The notes beneath the pieces are model-generated. The model was not told where the DNA came from. It did not search any database and saw only the letters and a program-made list of their open reading frames with translations. 64,000 nucleotides of DNA from Hofstenia miamia. Its lineage: Eukaryota; Xenacoelomorpha; Acoela; Hofsteniidae. The position numbers and the translations under genes are program-made. The stretch is from contig CABFPE010000348.1 of NCBI GenBank assembly GCA_900660155.1, positions 554,015-618,014 of the forward strand, given 5' to 3'. The stretch's first letter is position 1, and each line of letters opens with the position of its first letter. Shown piece after piece: positions 41,644 through 54,270 of the stretch.

Positions 41644-42936
41644 TGTTATTTATATACTTAAATGCACCTGTCATACGGGATTATTTGGGATTTAGCGGTA
41701 GTCAACTAAGCCGACTATTCCAAAACAGGAAACTAAATTGACACGGATACATAACCCAGATAAAGAATTGCGCAATAAAATTTAGATTCATACCATAGAT
41801 ACCCCATTATATAGAGACCTTTCAGCAAGAATATTTCAATTGCTCTTTATAAAATTTCAAATTGTCAATTCCTCAAATGACTTTCCCATTTACGGATTGT
41901 TTCATTCGTCCTTTGCGAAATTTAATGAAGATACATGTAGAAAATGCTGATTAAAATTCAATTCAGGAAACCTCAAGATGGCAGGAGTATTTTCTAGATT
42001 AGAAAGGAATTTGATGAAATTGCTCATTAAGTGTAATACCATACATTTGCATAGATAACTACAAAAACTGCTAATATTACAATTAATGCGTCAATAACAT
42101 AAGTTACAAAGAAATCACAATAATATCATGGATTAGGAATTTACAGTTCATGGTTTATTGCTAAGTAATGATACTTATAAAAACCGTTTGCAAGATAGAA
42201 TTTAAACATACATTATTATTATTATTATTTCAGTTTGTAAACTATTCAAATTTTACCTTGGCGTTTAAAAATTATATATTTGTTTTCTGAATTTAATGTC
42301 CCATTCTAGAGTGTTCCATTCATTGCGTAAATTTCCAGAATTGGAAACTATTGTGAAGTGAGCGCTAGCTTGAGATATCCCAATGTTTGAAATATGAAAT
42401 ATTGTGAATATAAAATAAACTTGAAATTTCATTCATAGTTGAGCAATCACTCATGGAAGGGGTATATTGTTAAATATAAGATTTCAGTATCTATAATGAC
42501 TTACTACCATTGTCAATTTGGCTAATACTATGCGTGTGATTTGAATAATTCAATTTGTTTATAACTGCCACTCCATTTTGAAAAACTTTGAAATTATATT
42601 GTAATTCTTTTGTTGGAGTGATGAAAGAATTAATGCTGAGATATAATTGTTCTTAAGCTTGGAGTTGAATAATTACTGCAGAGGACAGTAACTGACAAAT
42701 AAATGTCCTAAAACCAATTGCCATTTCCTTTATTACCTTTTTTTGCATTACACATAAATTCTAACTTTAAATTGAATATTCAAAAGTTTCAATTTCTGAA
42801 ATAGTATCATATTTAAAGTCAGGATTGCAGCTCGAAAGGTCATAAGTCTTTCAAATATTTGAAATTTATGTTAATCTCATTCCTCTTAACGCATTACATC
42901 CATATTGAATAACATTGCAATTCTTTTCGTTCCTTA
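41644..42936. other. AT-rich non-coding stretch
   Basis: An (ATT)n tract lies at 42211-42229. No gene or other repeat recognised. Confidence 0.5.
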
Positions 42937-43730
42937 AATAAGATAAGATAAGATAGGATCTTATTCTAATTCTTTATGTATATTAAGTTGAATTTTTTAC
43001 AATATATAGCTTATTTTTCAAAAAATGGCGTCGATTAACTACAGAGTACAATATAATATTAATAAAAAATTGTGTAGTAAGTAATAATTACTGATCGTGA
43101 TAGTTTACTCATTTCAATTTATTGTATAATCGCTACTATAAAATTTAATTCATTACCATGATCTACCTGATATAAAATTTTGATTTAGTTTGATTTATTT
43201 TACCTCTTTCTTGAATTTTTGTAAGTTGTCAATTATTTTGATTTCTTTCGACAATTAATTTCAGTTCTGAATTGCAGTATTAATTAAAATTTGGTTCATA
43301 ACATTTTTATTAAATTCAACACATGCATAGTTTTTTGATAATTAGTTTCGCCTTAAAATGTGTTGAAACGAATATCTGTAGTTTATGAATTTGAAGTAAT
43401 ATACAATAATAATGTAAATAATTAACTTTTGTAGAAAAAGAATAGACTTAAAAATACAATCTTCTGTTTTCGAAGAGATTCTACTGCAAAAATTAAATGC
43501 CAATTATAATTGAACTCGAAGCTTTTTTACCATTAGGCTGTGTACATTATAGTATATAAAATATTTGCATAGTTTAAATTGCTCTTGAAGAAAGCATGAA
43601 ACATTTGCACTATTGCAACCGTGATAATTGCTTGGAGACATGGGATATCTTTCTAATACCTACTGCCATGTTTTTAATAAATTATTTATACGTGAAAATA
43701 AGCCTTGAATCTATTGTTACTACTAGGTAT
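42937..43730 (-). mobile_element. Second, older copy of LINE F, inverted
   Basis: The reverse complement follows LINE F closely at several points: GGAAACATGGGATATCTTTC-type sequence at 43637-43670 against 38735-38765, the TACCTAATATAAA block at about 43160-43180 against 39235-39250, and the AAGTTGTCAATTATTTTGAT block near 43225. The tail (GATAA)n is at 42941-42960. Too diverged to give a frame. Confidence 0.75.
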
Positions 43731-44389
43731 TAACCGGTGGAATAAATGCAATATTGAAAATAATCTTGTAGTAAAGAGATTTCTTTTCTTTCTAAAGGAT
43801 TTCATTATGCAAAATTAAGTTTTTTTTCTCGTTAATACGTACATCTATGAATGCTAAAATAGCTGCTCGACTTATTTGATTTTAGTTTCTTGAATTGCCT
43901 TAAAACTAGAAAAGCTATAATAGCTCAAAATGACCTTGAAGCATTTTTTGTCTGCATTATTCATTCAGCAAAAATACTAGCAGGTACATATACTTCCAAT
44001 TATGTTCATAATCTCATTGTCATTGAATTTACTATTTATAGAAATTTTTCTATTAGATAATTTGTTGCATTTCATACATTAGATTTACATTTATTCTCAA
44101 GGAGTAAAAGCTGTTCTGTGTTAATTACTTCATAACTTGTTATAAAACGAAAACAAAATTCAGGAGAATGACAACTAGAATTTATTTCCTAGAATTTTAT
44201 TTCAAGAATTTATATTTACATATATTAGCAAATGTCTGATTGAAAATATTGGAGACTTCATAATCGGTGACGTATTGACTTCCTTTAGAGTCTATAATTT
44301 TTTTATTGGAGAAGATTTGGCCTTGGTAGAGTTTGAAATTTCGTTAATGAATTTACTCTTTTAGCTTGCAATTTTCTGTATTCATCTTT

Positions 44390-44431
<42 letters not shown>

Positions 44432-45894
44432 CATATATTGTAAGCTATAGGATTTTCTATATTAGAAATATTTCTAGCCTTTTATATAGTGAATGATCAT
44501 CTAGGTAATTGTGTCATAGACAGTCATTTGATTGCTTATTCATTATGTGTGCGTGACTAATTTGACGTCATGTATTGAAATGACTTTTCACTACAGCGAG
44601 TTTCATTTCAAAATTGTTATGAAGGTAGTATCTTACGAAAACCATTGGTGATACATTTACATCAAAGTTGAATGTGTTGTGAAGGCTGTGAAAATTTTTC
44701 CTCAGCTGAAGGAGACGAGCTACCAAATTACTGCCACACACATGGTGTTAAGACTACTCTGTTGGTTTGAAAATGTTATTCCTACATGAGCCTCGTACTG
44801 GACGCCTGTAAACTATTTTGAACAGTGGCAATGTTGAACGAGTGCAGTACAGCAATCCGCCTATTACTGCCGGATGAAATAAGTGTTGGCAAGGATTCTA
44901 TCTTCGCAATTCTTGTAAATGTTTTTGGGCTGAGCAAATCTCTACATCGCAGCACGTTTTTCTTGGTTTTGCAAAAGACAAATTCGTACAAGAACTAGAA
45001 TCACTTGTAAAATGTATAACAAAACATAATCTTTATTGGTTTTTATTTCTTTTGCTTTGCATGAGGTTATTTTCAAGACTTTCAGACATACCAAGTATGT
45101 TATATCAAATATCTACAATAATTGAATGGTAAATACCTATTATATTTTACACAAAACTTTGAACTGAAAGACAACATTTTGATAGGTTAGCAGCTTTGAA
45201 ATGCGTTGCAAAATTTTAGTAAGGAGGTTCACAAGATTGTAAATAACGTTTAAAAAAAATGAAGTTGTTTCCCATTTTCTAACAGCTTTATTCTAAATCT
45301 GTTTCTGAATATTTCAAGATGTTCCTGCAGTCTAATAAAGCACAAAAAATCATCGTATTCTAAATAATGGGAGAAAAGTATGGGAGTTACAATTTCGTTT
45401 TTTATCGAAATTTGTAATAGAATGGATATGTGCTAAGAAATAGATTTTCTACAATTAGTTAGTGAGTGTAGATTCAAAATGAGTGTTTTGGTGAAGTCAA
45501 TTCGAAAGAATTGATAAATGTTTTGGAAGCAGTTTTTAATGTATATAAAAGTTGATAAAATATTAGCCAACATGGAATCTGATATAACGAGAGAAAACAA
45601 TGGAATTGCAACTGCTTTGTCATTAAAAGTGGGTCATACTCCTACTAGAATTTTCTATATCTATGATATCTTAGATTTAGGTTCTCTTTGGCTTGATTCA
45701 AAGCCAAAGAATCCTTCACAGAAGCATTTTAGTTTTGTAACAGCTATGCATGGCAAATTGAAAAAAGAGAATGGCCTTCTTTGCATATCTGATCTTTGAA
45801 CCTTTATAATTTTTTGCAGATACAATACAAGGAAATGATTATTCCTTATCTTTAGATATGATTGCAACCGTCAAATAATTATGCTGTTGGATAA

Positions 45895-45931
<37 letters not shown>

Positions 45932-48900
45932 GAAATGTCTGCCTAGAATTCAAGTAACCAGCGCCAGCTGAAATTTTTAAGAATTATTTAAATTTTTGCA
46001 TTAACAAAATACGCTATAGAATCTATTCACAATTCTTTCGATACATAATTTTTATCATATCAGTCAACACCTTAACCTACATACACTTCATCATCACTTA
46101 CCATATTTTACATATTTGCCATTATGAGTATAACCACTGGTGTATGGAGGGAGGGCTCAGGGGGCTGAACCCCTTGTTAAAAATTGTTTGGGGCACAGCC
46201 CCCAAAGCATGTAAGGATCAAACGCTAAATTCAACTCTGTTAAATATCAATAATTTTTCCTATTTTAAGTCAGGCCTGTAGGTAATATTAACATTCACAA
46301 GATGGATGAGGAATTTTAACTTAACTTAACTTTAAATAGACTGATGTAGATTTAAAAAGATCAACGGTTCATCCATATCTGCAAACAATATTTTTCAAAT
46401 CTATGAGAAAATTTGTACATCGTGAGACATTGACACAATTACTGGTGTGAACGTGGTTGAAAAATTGAACCTGTTTCCTATTTTACTTTGAAAATTCTGA
46501 TTTTTGAAAAAAATCTCTCAATACTGAATGTGCAGGTGTCAGAAACTCTAATGCCAATGCGCATCAAGTACTTTAACTGTTTTTTTATGTAGATGATTTT
46601 CAATTTTGTAGTGCTTTAAAATTTTGAATGCCTTATTTATTTTGTGAGTTATAAGAAACCATTATATATTGAGCAAAAATTATTGGGCTGTTTAAGATTG
46701 ATAGTAAAACTAAAATTTTAGCCTATTTTTAAATGATAAGACAAGAAGTGGAGAATATCCTGGATTTTCAAATTTGCTAATAAAATCACACGTTGTACAT
46801 GTTAACTGTATATGTAGTAATCACAACAATTGATTCGCAATCAATATAACATACTTCAAACCAAAAGAATTCATTAAAATCAAGTGCGTCTGCCCTTTCT
46901 TTCATTGAAAGCTGATATCCATTTCTGATTTGCATTGTTTTCAAAACTCCCAAAATTTAGAAAATTTTAAGTAACGTCATATTGACAAAGTATGTCATTT
47001 AAATAATTTCATTTTTACGAGCTGTTATTGCTCTTAGCTTTATTGTCCAGGGTTCCTTAATCTCCCATTAGTAGTTTATCACACAAAGTCCGTTGGCTTC
47101 GAATGTCTTAGCAAGTAAACATTACGTTGATAAATTCATGGAAGATGTACAAAGGATAAGGCCAAGTTATGGCAAGCTAATTAACAATTGCTGAGACTCA
47201 AATACTGTATATATTATGCCACAAGAGAAATTTCATCAATATTTGAAAAAAATCAATTTGAAATTTAAAAAATAAGTGAACTACATGCGTTTATAATTAA
47301 TTCTTCAAAAATATGTGATTAATGAAACTACGCATTTTGGAAGAGCTAATAAATGATTTATTGCTATGCACAATGTGAAGAAAAATAAAATTTACATTTT
47401 CAAATTTTGCATTGGTATTCTATGCTCTTTCAAAACTCTATTGAAGTTTTCAGTGAGTGACTTATATAAGTTTCGAACAACCGAAACACTGAAGACATTT
47501 TTTGGCAAGGACTATAAAATTTGGTCCCAAAATAAACTGAATTGTCAAAACGTTAAATGTCAGGCCTAAGTTTTCGTAGGCATAGTCAGGCTTTCTACAG
47601 AATTTTTAACACATGAAGATATCAATACCACAATGCTAACATTATGACAGTGAATACATTTTCACATTACTTTAATAAGATTAACATAATTGCAATTTAC
47701 AGATACAAAATGTTTTGGTAACTAGACCACATGCTGGATGGCTTACCTTTGTAAGAGCCCCCCATTGTGAAAGTTTTAGCACTACACAACTGGGTATAAC
47801 ATATGGGCAAAATATAAAATATGGACATTGCGGATGGCTAACAAATCTCATCACGCCATATATATATATATATATATATATATAGCCATAGCATAGACGG
47901 TACCCCACATGCAGTACATATTACATTTTTGTAGAATTATAGAATTGAGGGATACAATCGAAGTATTGGAATACTTCATCGGTTCGTGCAAAAGTACAAC
48001 TGTCAACCTCAAAAAGCTTAAGAACAATATTTTAATCTCTTTAATCTGTACATGCCACAGTTTGGATGGGGTCCTAAAAAAGCTTGCACCACAGTAATTC
48101 TTCTTTGACACTAAAAGTCAATTATGACAACAATATGGCTATGCTCGTGATTCCTCTGTTAATTCTTTGAACCGTAATACCGAGTTAACTCGGTATTCGA
48201 TATTTATCATTAATTAATCAAGATATTGGCAATCAAATCACGTCAACAATAACATTGGCTTATTGTTAACAGTCTGTCTGCTGTCTGCTGACTTGATGAG
48301 ACATTTTGAACGGTGACAAGTATTGATTCTTTGTTTTTTCATCTCTTCACCTTGACATTAGTGCAAAGTCAAATCCTGTACAACAAGTGTTGTTGGCAAT
48401 CAAAATCAACGACGGTTGAAGCTCCATGATTTCATCGTGCAGGTAGGATCTGACTTAGCTGCTGAATATTCCAGGAAGCAAAAACTCAAAAATTTGAGTA
48501 ATGGGCTCGAATCATGCCGAATGTATATTTACTTCGACTTTCATCAAGGCATTTTTCTTAAATGATGCAAGCATCAAGAAGTCAGCGACCTACTAGGGTA
48601 TGTCATGTCTGCGCGCTCATCAGAAGGAACAGGTTTGTCGTTGCTGAAGGACGAAACGGCGTGAAACAAGGTATGAATGCGCTCCATGTCAGAAAGCACA
48701 CAGTCGAAAACTTTGATTAGATTTACCGATCATGTGTACGGACATATTTCAGTGATTTGGATGTTTTTGACAGCTTTTTATAGTCTATAGTTACATAGTT
48801 TTGTTAATCCATTTTTTCACTTTTTTATACAAGAAATACCAATATAACTTTCATCACTTCAAAGGGGATACGCTAAACTATTTACAATACAATCAGATAA

Positions 48901-49286
48901 ATATTAATAATAAGGAGCATCTCAAATTAGGCTAAAATCTCTAGGTTCTGAGTAACTGCTCGCTAAAGAGTTAATACGACAAAGCTTTTTGCAGGATATT
49001 TTTCTGGCCGAATCGAAGTACAGATTTTCACCTACCCGCTTTTTAGTTTTGAAAGTACTTGAAAAACAAAATTTTCAGGATCAGTTCATCTCCTCACAAA
49101 CTTGAAGAACTAAAATAAATTTTTTATGCATGTGAAAAATATTTCCCTAAGAGTATTCAGCAGCAGTATCTAACATTTAAACTCGACTTCAAATTTTGAG
49201 AAAGTCTGACGGTAACAATATGTTTTCTATATTTTCTTTGTAAATTGTAACAAATTGAAGATCTTCAAGCATTTACGAGCACACAC

Positions 49287-49326
<40 letters not shown>

Positions 49327-50639
49327 TTCTTAGCGTAGCCAAATGAGAATGAGGGAGGTTCTCAACATTGATTATTTTCTTTGATAAATCTATAAATGTT
49401 TTGCAAAAAATACAAAAATAGAAAAACTAAAGTGATTAGATATATCTTAAGGTTCTATTTTTTAATTTTCTTTCACAGTTTCTGAGAGCGTTTCCTAATT
49501 TTTTTGTGAATAACTTAATACTGACAGTGACGACCACTTTTGAGAAATTCTTTCGTAGGCCACTGTGTTTATAAGATGCAACCTTGTTCCATCACTAACA
49601 ATAACTAAGCAGATATTGTTCACAATATTCTCATGCACCCCCAACAATTTATATATTAATGTTAATTTTAAAATTTCAGTAACAATGTAATATGCAAACA
49701 GAATTTGGGAAAAAAAATCTACTACGCATACAACATTACATTGTAGTCTTCAATATGCGCTCTTAAATTTTTTTATAAGCACCGAATTACCAACTTTTAG
49801 TTGTACCTTAATTGAACCAAAGAAAACTTTCCTATAAATGTGTTTGATGCCTGTTCACAACAATATTGCATTGCTTAAACTCTGCATATATTGATTTTTA
49901 CATCATCTTAGACAGACAGTAATAAAGAACATAACTCAATTTGAATTACCAAACACTGATAGAATTATAAGTTTTTCTTTAAGCGTAATGCGAAAATTTT
50001 ATGTTTTCAACTTATTTGACCGCAAAGAAGATGTGTGCATGCGAGTCTTTGGATTTATGAAGTACGTCAATTACATCATTCCTTCTAAGAAAATATTCCA
50101 ATTGGTTGATTTCATTAGATTAAACTAATATGGCGACCTTTTATATTATAAGGTTGTAACATGGTTTGCAGCTGTGTAAATGACTGCATCACTTTAAATA
50201 AAACATATAATCAACAATAAACGTTTTATATTCGTCTTAGACGTCTTAATATATGTCTCGCTTACCGCTTATATACGACCAATTCTAAACTTTGCTGGAT
50301 GCCATCTAATGGCCAACAAATGATGATGTAAAATGTTTTGTACGAAATTACTAAATATTTTGTGAATCATTCCTTAACAATTTCTATGCAATTTTTAGGA
50401 GTTTTCTAAACCATTCCCAAGTTTTTGCTACAACTTGAACAATCTTTCTAATGGGCCTTAGATATTTAGCATTTAAATTTCAGCGCCTATGTGAGGATTG
50501 TTGAAAACAACTAAATAATTACTGGACAGTATATTTTTCAATTTTGCTTTGAAAAATTATTCTAAAATTTACTTAGAATAAAAATATTCAACATAAGTTT
50601 ATAATTTGCAAAGTTATTGGTACATTGCTGAAAAATATA
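43731..50639. other. Long AT-rich stretch without supported genes
   Basis: Contains (TA)n tracts at 44393-44427, 45899-45928, 47858-47884 and 49290-49323. Also a 22-bp palindrome at 48176-48197, and a GC-richer patch at 46139-46210 (GGAGGGAGGGCTCAGGGGGC) like a MITE end. An open frame of 93 codons at 45518-45799 (MFWKQFLMYIKVDKILANME) and one of 69 codons on the minus strand at 44991-44782 have no recognised family. No RNA gene seen. Confidence 0.5.
48176..48197. repeat. Perfect 22-bp palindrome
   Basis: AATACCGAGTT is followed directly by its reverse complement. No element is visible around it. Confidence 0.9.
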
Positions 50640-51148
50640 TATAGCTCAAGTAAAAAAAGTGGCCACTTTTCAAAATTTGACTATCATTAGTCACCAAAGA
50701 CAAATGCAAGTTAGGGATATTGTCGAACATGTCTGGCTCACCTTTAGAGGTTGTTATCAAATTTTAAAATTGGAAATTCGTTAACGAGAAAACGGGGAAA
50801 TGGATCGGACCGACGCACCTTATCAGCCATAGCTTTAAACTAATGTTAGCAGACGTTTTGAGGAGCTAAATGGAGAAAAAAAATCCCACAAATTTGAAAG
50901 AATTAAACAGTTACATCCTTGAATCGCAGCATCAAATAACTCAAGAAGTTAAAGTCCGTTTAATGTATTCAGTTTCAAGACGTTTATCTGCGTGTCACGC
51001 TTTGCATGGCAAACTTGCCAAATAACTTTGTCACCAGGTTACAAGCTGAGACAATTATATTGCAAATATATTTTATAAGCCTCTATTTGTCTTTTTTTGT
51101 TATAAAAAATGTGTTTATAATGTGGCCACTTTTTTTACTTAAGCTATA
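50640..51148. mobile_element. Mariner/Tc1-type MITE, about 509 bp
   Basis: TATAGCTCAAGTAAAAAAAG (then TGGCCAC) at the left matches, inverted, TATAGCTTAAGTAAAAAAAG (then TGGCCAC) at the right, with a one-base difference over 27 bp. TA sits at both edges. The interior has no intact transposase. Confidence 0.88.
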
Positions 51149-52560
51149 CCAAGACATTTTGAGTAATTCAAATTACTTGATAATTATGAAACTATGATTT
51201 TCACTGTTGTAATTGCAACACCTTTGAGTTTCTATTTATAAATTCTGAGCATGCTCATAGGAAGAATGTCGCTTTGTGTATGCTGTATAATGCAATTTTC
51301 TCTGCTCTTAGTAGATGAATGAGGTTTAGACAGCACTTTGATATTTTTAAAATAGCTTAGTTCATAGTCTAAATTACTAAGAATTCTTGATAGATCTGTA
51401 AACAAAATCTACTAAATGCTTTGTAAAAGTTTCTTCTATGAGCTTTCTAAACCATTTCTAAATGCTTTAAGCACGTCTTCTACATCTGACATAGATGCCA
51501 TTTCTAAACGTTTTCTTAGCCATTTTAAGACGTTTTAATTTTTATTGGGCATAATGCATTTGTGAAAGAATTTCAGATGATTATATCCCAAAAACAAATT
51601 GGTAAATGTTAGAATCAATCATTTGATTTTCTTATCAATGTTTGAAACAATTTCAAGTTCTATAATTTTATCTATATAATTTTAAGACTATAACACACTT
51701 CTCAGCACTTGATATGTATAAGTCTGTAGGTGTAAATTTTGAAAACAAATTAGAATAATTGGCGTCACTTAAAAGCATTAGTGATAAGAATAGAGGTTGA
51801 TATTAAAACCTTATCAAATGTTTCTCAGATACAGTACTTTCTGAGAAAATATTCAACTTTTTCCTGCCTTAATTCGGAGTCATTTCAATTATGGAAATGT
51901 GTTACTTTGCTACATTAACAGCAACTTATTGGCCAAATTTAATATTCTGTTGAAGTGGGCCATTAATGCTTGACAAAAGAATTCCAGTCAGTCCAATATT
52001 TATATTTCTAATTAATTTCTTCAACATATTAAATTTCAAAAAAAGTTTAATATCAAAAATTTTAAACAACAATATATTAGAGTTTGAGTTGTTTTGCATT
52101 AATATATTGTCTGTATTTGCTAACATTGACTGTAATATAATAAATATTCTTTTTATTCTGCTTCAACGTTTATGAATTAATATTGAAGTTACCAATTCAG
52201 TTTGCTTGTAAAGTAAAACACTTTTAGAAACTATTATTGTTATGTCTGTGTCTATAGGCTTATCACGCACAGGAGTGCACCAGGAACCGACACCCCGCAG
52301 TCAAAGTCCAGATATAGCTGCGGCTGGCAAACAAAACATATAATTTTCAAGCTTTCTTCATCGATTCCCTCCTCTAAGCATTTGCCAAAATCTTATTCAC
52401 TCCCTGAGTTCCAAAATTTCAAAAATTTGAATGCTCCCCGTTAGCGGCTACTATGGATTTACAATATTGCCTCAGATCATCTCCAGTCGACCTTTCCTCC
52501 AATGTCATAAGTCAACCATGAAATCCCGAAATTCACTCCAATGAGAACCCCTGACATAGT

Positions 52561-52565
<5 letters not shown>
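51149..52565. other. AT-rich stretch with a GC-richer patch
   Basis: Around 52258-52340 (GCACAGGAGTGCACCAGGAA) the composition rises; no family recognised. The remainder is AT-rich with no gene. Confidence 0.45.
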
Positions 52566-52599
<34 letters not shown>

Positions 52600-52807
52600 N
52601 NNNNNNNNNNNNNNNNNNNNNNNNNNNNNNNNNNNNNNNNNNNNNNNNNNNNNNNNNNNNNNNNNNNNNNNNNNNNNNNNNNNNNNNNNNNNNNNNNNNN
52701 NNNNNNNNNNNNNNNNNNNNNNNNNNNNNNNNNNNNNNNNNNNNNNNNNNNNNNNNNNNNNNNNNNNNNNNNNNNNNNNNNNNNNNNNNNNNNNNNNNNN
52801 NNNNNNN

Positions 52808-52845
<38 letters not shown>

Positions 52846-52850
52846 TATAT
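52566..52850. repeat. (TA)n microsatellite with assembly gap (52600-52807)
   Basis: TA repeats run into the gap from the left and out of it to the right, so the gap is probably an unresolved microsatellite. Confidence 0.9.
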
Positions 52851-52975
52851 TCTATATAAAACCAAATTTATTCGAAATCATACATGTTTGGCTACATAAT
52901 CATAGCTTCATCAGTGATAATATTGAGGAAATTAAAGATGGCTTTAGAATAAATCTAATAAACGTTGAAATTTTT

Positions 52976-53293
52976 TAATTGTTTATTTAGTATATTGATG
53001 TTGCATTCTTTTATAATAATTGCTTCGGCTATTTTCGTGTAATTGGTTTTAGTTATACTATTAAAATTTTCTTTCTTTGGCTGATAGTAATGACGATAAA
53101 TTTCAGATTTTAGATGACCTTTAAGGTGTTCTTTAATCCTAGTTTGTAGATGTTGCTTTGTTTCCCCAATGTATGAGGCTGAACACTCATCACAGTTATA
53201 TTTGTAGACAGAGGAGGAAACCAAGTGCATTGGAATAGGATCTTTGTTACTGAAAAATGATGAAGTCTTTGTTGAAGTAAATGTTGGAATCAT
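52976..53293 (-). pseudogene. Penelope GIY-YIG endonuclease domain
   Basis: The frame begins before 53293. VYKYNCDECSASYIGETKQH holds the Y...YIG core with a Cys pair, followed by LQTRIKEHLKGH (Arg and His of the GIY-YIG fold) and IAEAIIIKE (the Glu that binds metal). Near-complete domain ending at a stop around 52976. Confidence 0.85.
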
Positions 53294-53622
53294 TTTTGTT
53301 TCATAATTGCGTAATTTTCTATTGATGCTTTGAATTTCTTGCTTTAGGTATTTTTCTTGTTGTTCAATATATAGTAAGCTCCAATATATGTTTTTTAAGC
53401 TGTCTTTGCTTTGTTGTTGTTTGATATTTTTGAAGAATTGGTCTACGTATTTTCTTATGAGATTAGAGGATATCCATTATCTAAAAGTATTGAAAAAAGA
53501 ATGTCAATTGCTTCTGTAATTCGATGATGTTGTAAATATTCGATTGAGTAATGTTTTAATGGTGTTAATTTTATAGGCTTTAGTACAATATGAAGAATAT
53601 GGTATATATAGTCCTGTATTCG

Positions 53623-53895
53623 TCAATTTAAGGTCCATTTTGATTCAATTTTGTCTTTTGTTCTTAGTAGTTCTGAATCAAGAAATATTAGTTTATTATT
53701 TTCTTCAATTTCATATGTGAATTTGATTGAGCTTAAATGGTTGTTCATAAATTTTTGAAATTCATCAATGTCATTAATGTTCTTCAACATGCAAAAGATA
53801 TCATCAACATATCGATAGTATAATAAAGGTTTTAAGTTCGTTTTTAAATCTATAAATTTAGATTCAATAATGTCCAAACAGAATGCTGCCATTGT
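53623..53895 (-). pseudogene. Penelope reverse transcriptase fragment (YVDD region)
   Basis: ESKFIDLKTNLKPLLYYRYV then DDIFCMLKNINDIDEF and IEENNKLIFLDSELLRTKD, the palm and thumb of Penelope RT. Stops at 53623. Confidence 0.85.
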
Positions 53896-53900
53896 GGAGA

Positions 53901-54270
53901 GTCTCTTCTCTGTATTACTGCCCCATGAGACGCACCCTAACTGGTGACAGTAGCAGTCTTGCTGACAGTGTTTCCACTTTGCCGCCGTCTGTCTACCCGA
54001 AAACTGAACAGACAGTCCACAAAGTAAATATGGCGGCACCCTCTGTAGCCTGGTTTTAACGTCTGATGTGGGTCCGGGGCTCGAAACACCGACACACCCG
54101 CTGAATTTTAGTATTAGTCAGGAACCACCGCGAGGAGTTGCTCTTTGGGGGCGTTTTATGCAAAGCCCTTATGGTTCCCAGTATTTATCCTAAACTTTTC
54201 CCACTCTTGTTTGAAGTAAAAGTGCACGCATTCAGGAAGAGTTGATGGGAATTTCGACCTTCCTTAAAAT
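53901..54270. other. GC-richer patch of unknown origin
   Basis: Holds ACACCCGCTGAATTTTAGTA, which resembles the start of 28S rRNA (CCCGCTGAATTTAAG) for about 25 bases only. The neighbouring GGGCTCGAAACACC is weakly like a tRNA B box. No RNA gene can be supported. Confidence 0.3.

Larger units (their letters stand above)
52955..53900 (-). mobile_element. Penelope-like retroelement, 5'-truncated and broken
   Basis: From about 53890 leftward: an RT fragment (MAAFCLDIIESKF, LLYYRYVDDIFCMLK, the YVDD box), then after a broken stretch a GIY-YIG endonuclease (SSVYKYNCDECSASYIGETK). This RT-then-GIY-YIG order is diagnostic of Penelope-like elements. The RT before the YVDD block and most of the linker in between are decayed. 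Upstream of 53900 the sequence changes to unrelated GC-richer DNA. Confidence 0.9.

Noticed and set aside
53985-54130. Possible 28S rRNA fragment (CCCGCTGAATTT...)
   Set aside because: Similarity covers only about 25 bases and the sequence after it does not follow 28S rRNA. Not annotated as rRNA.
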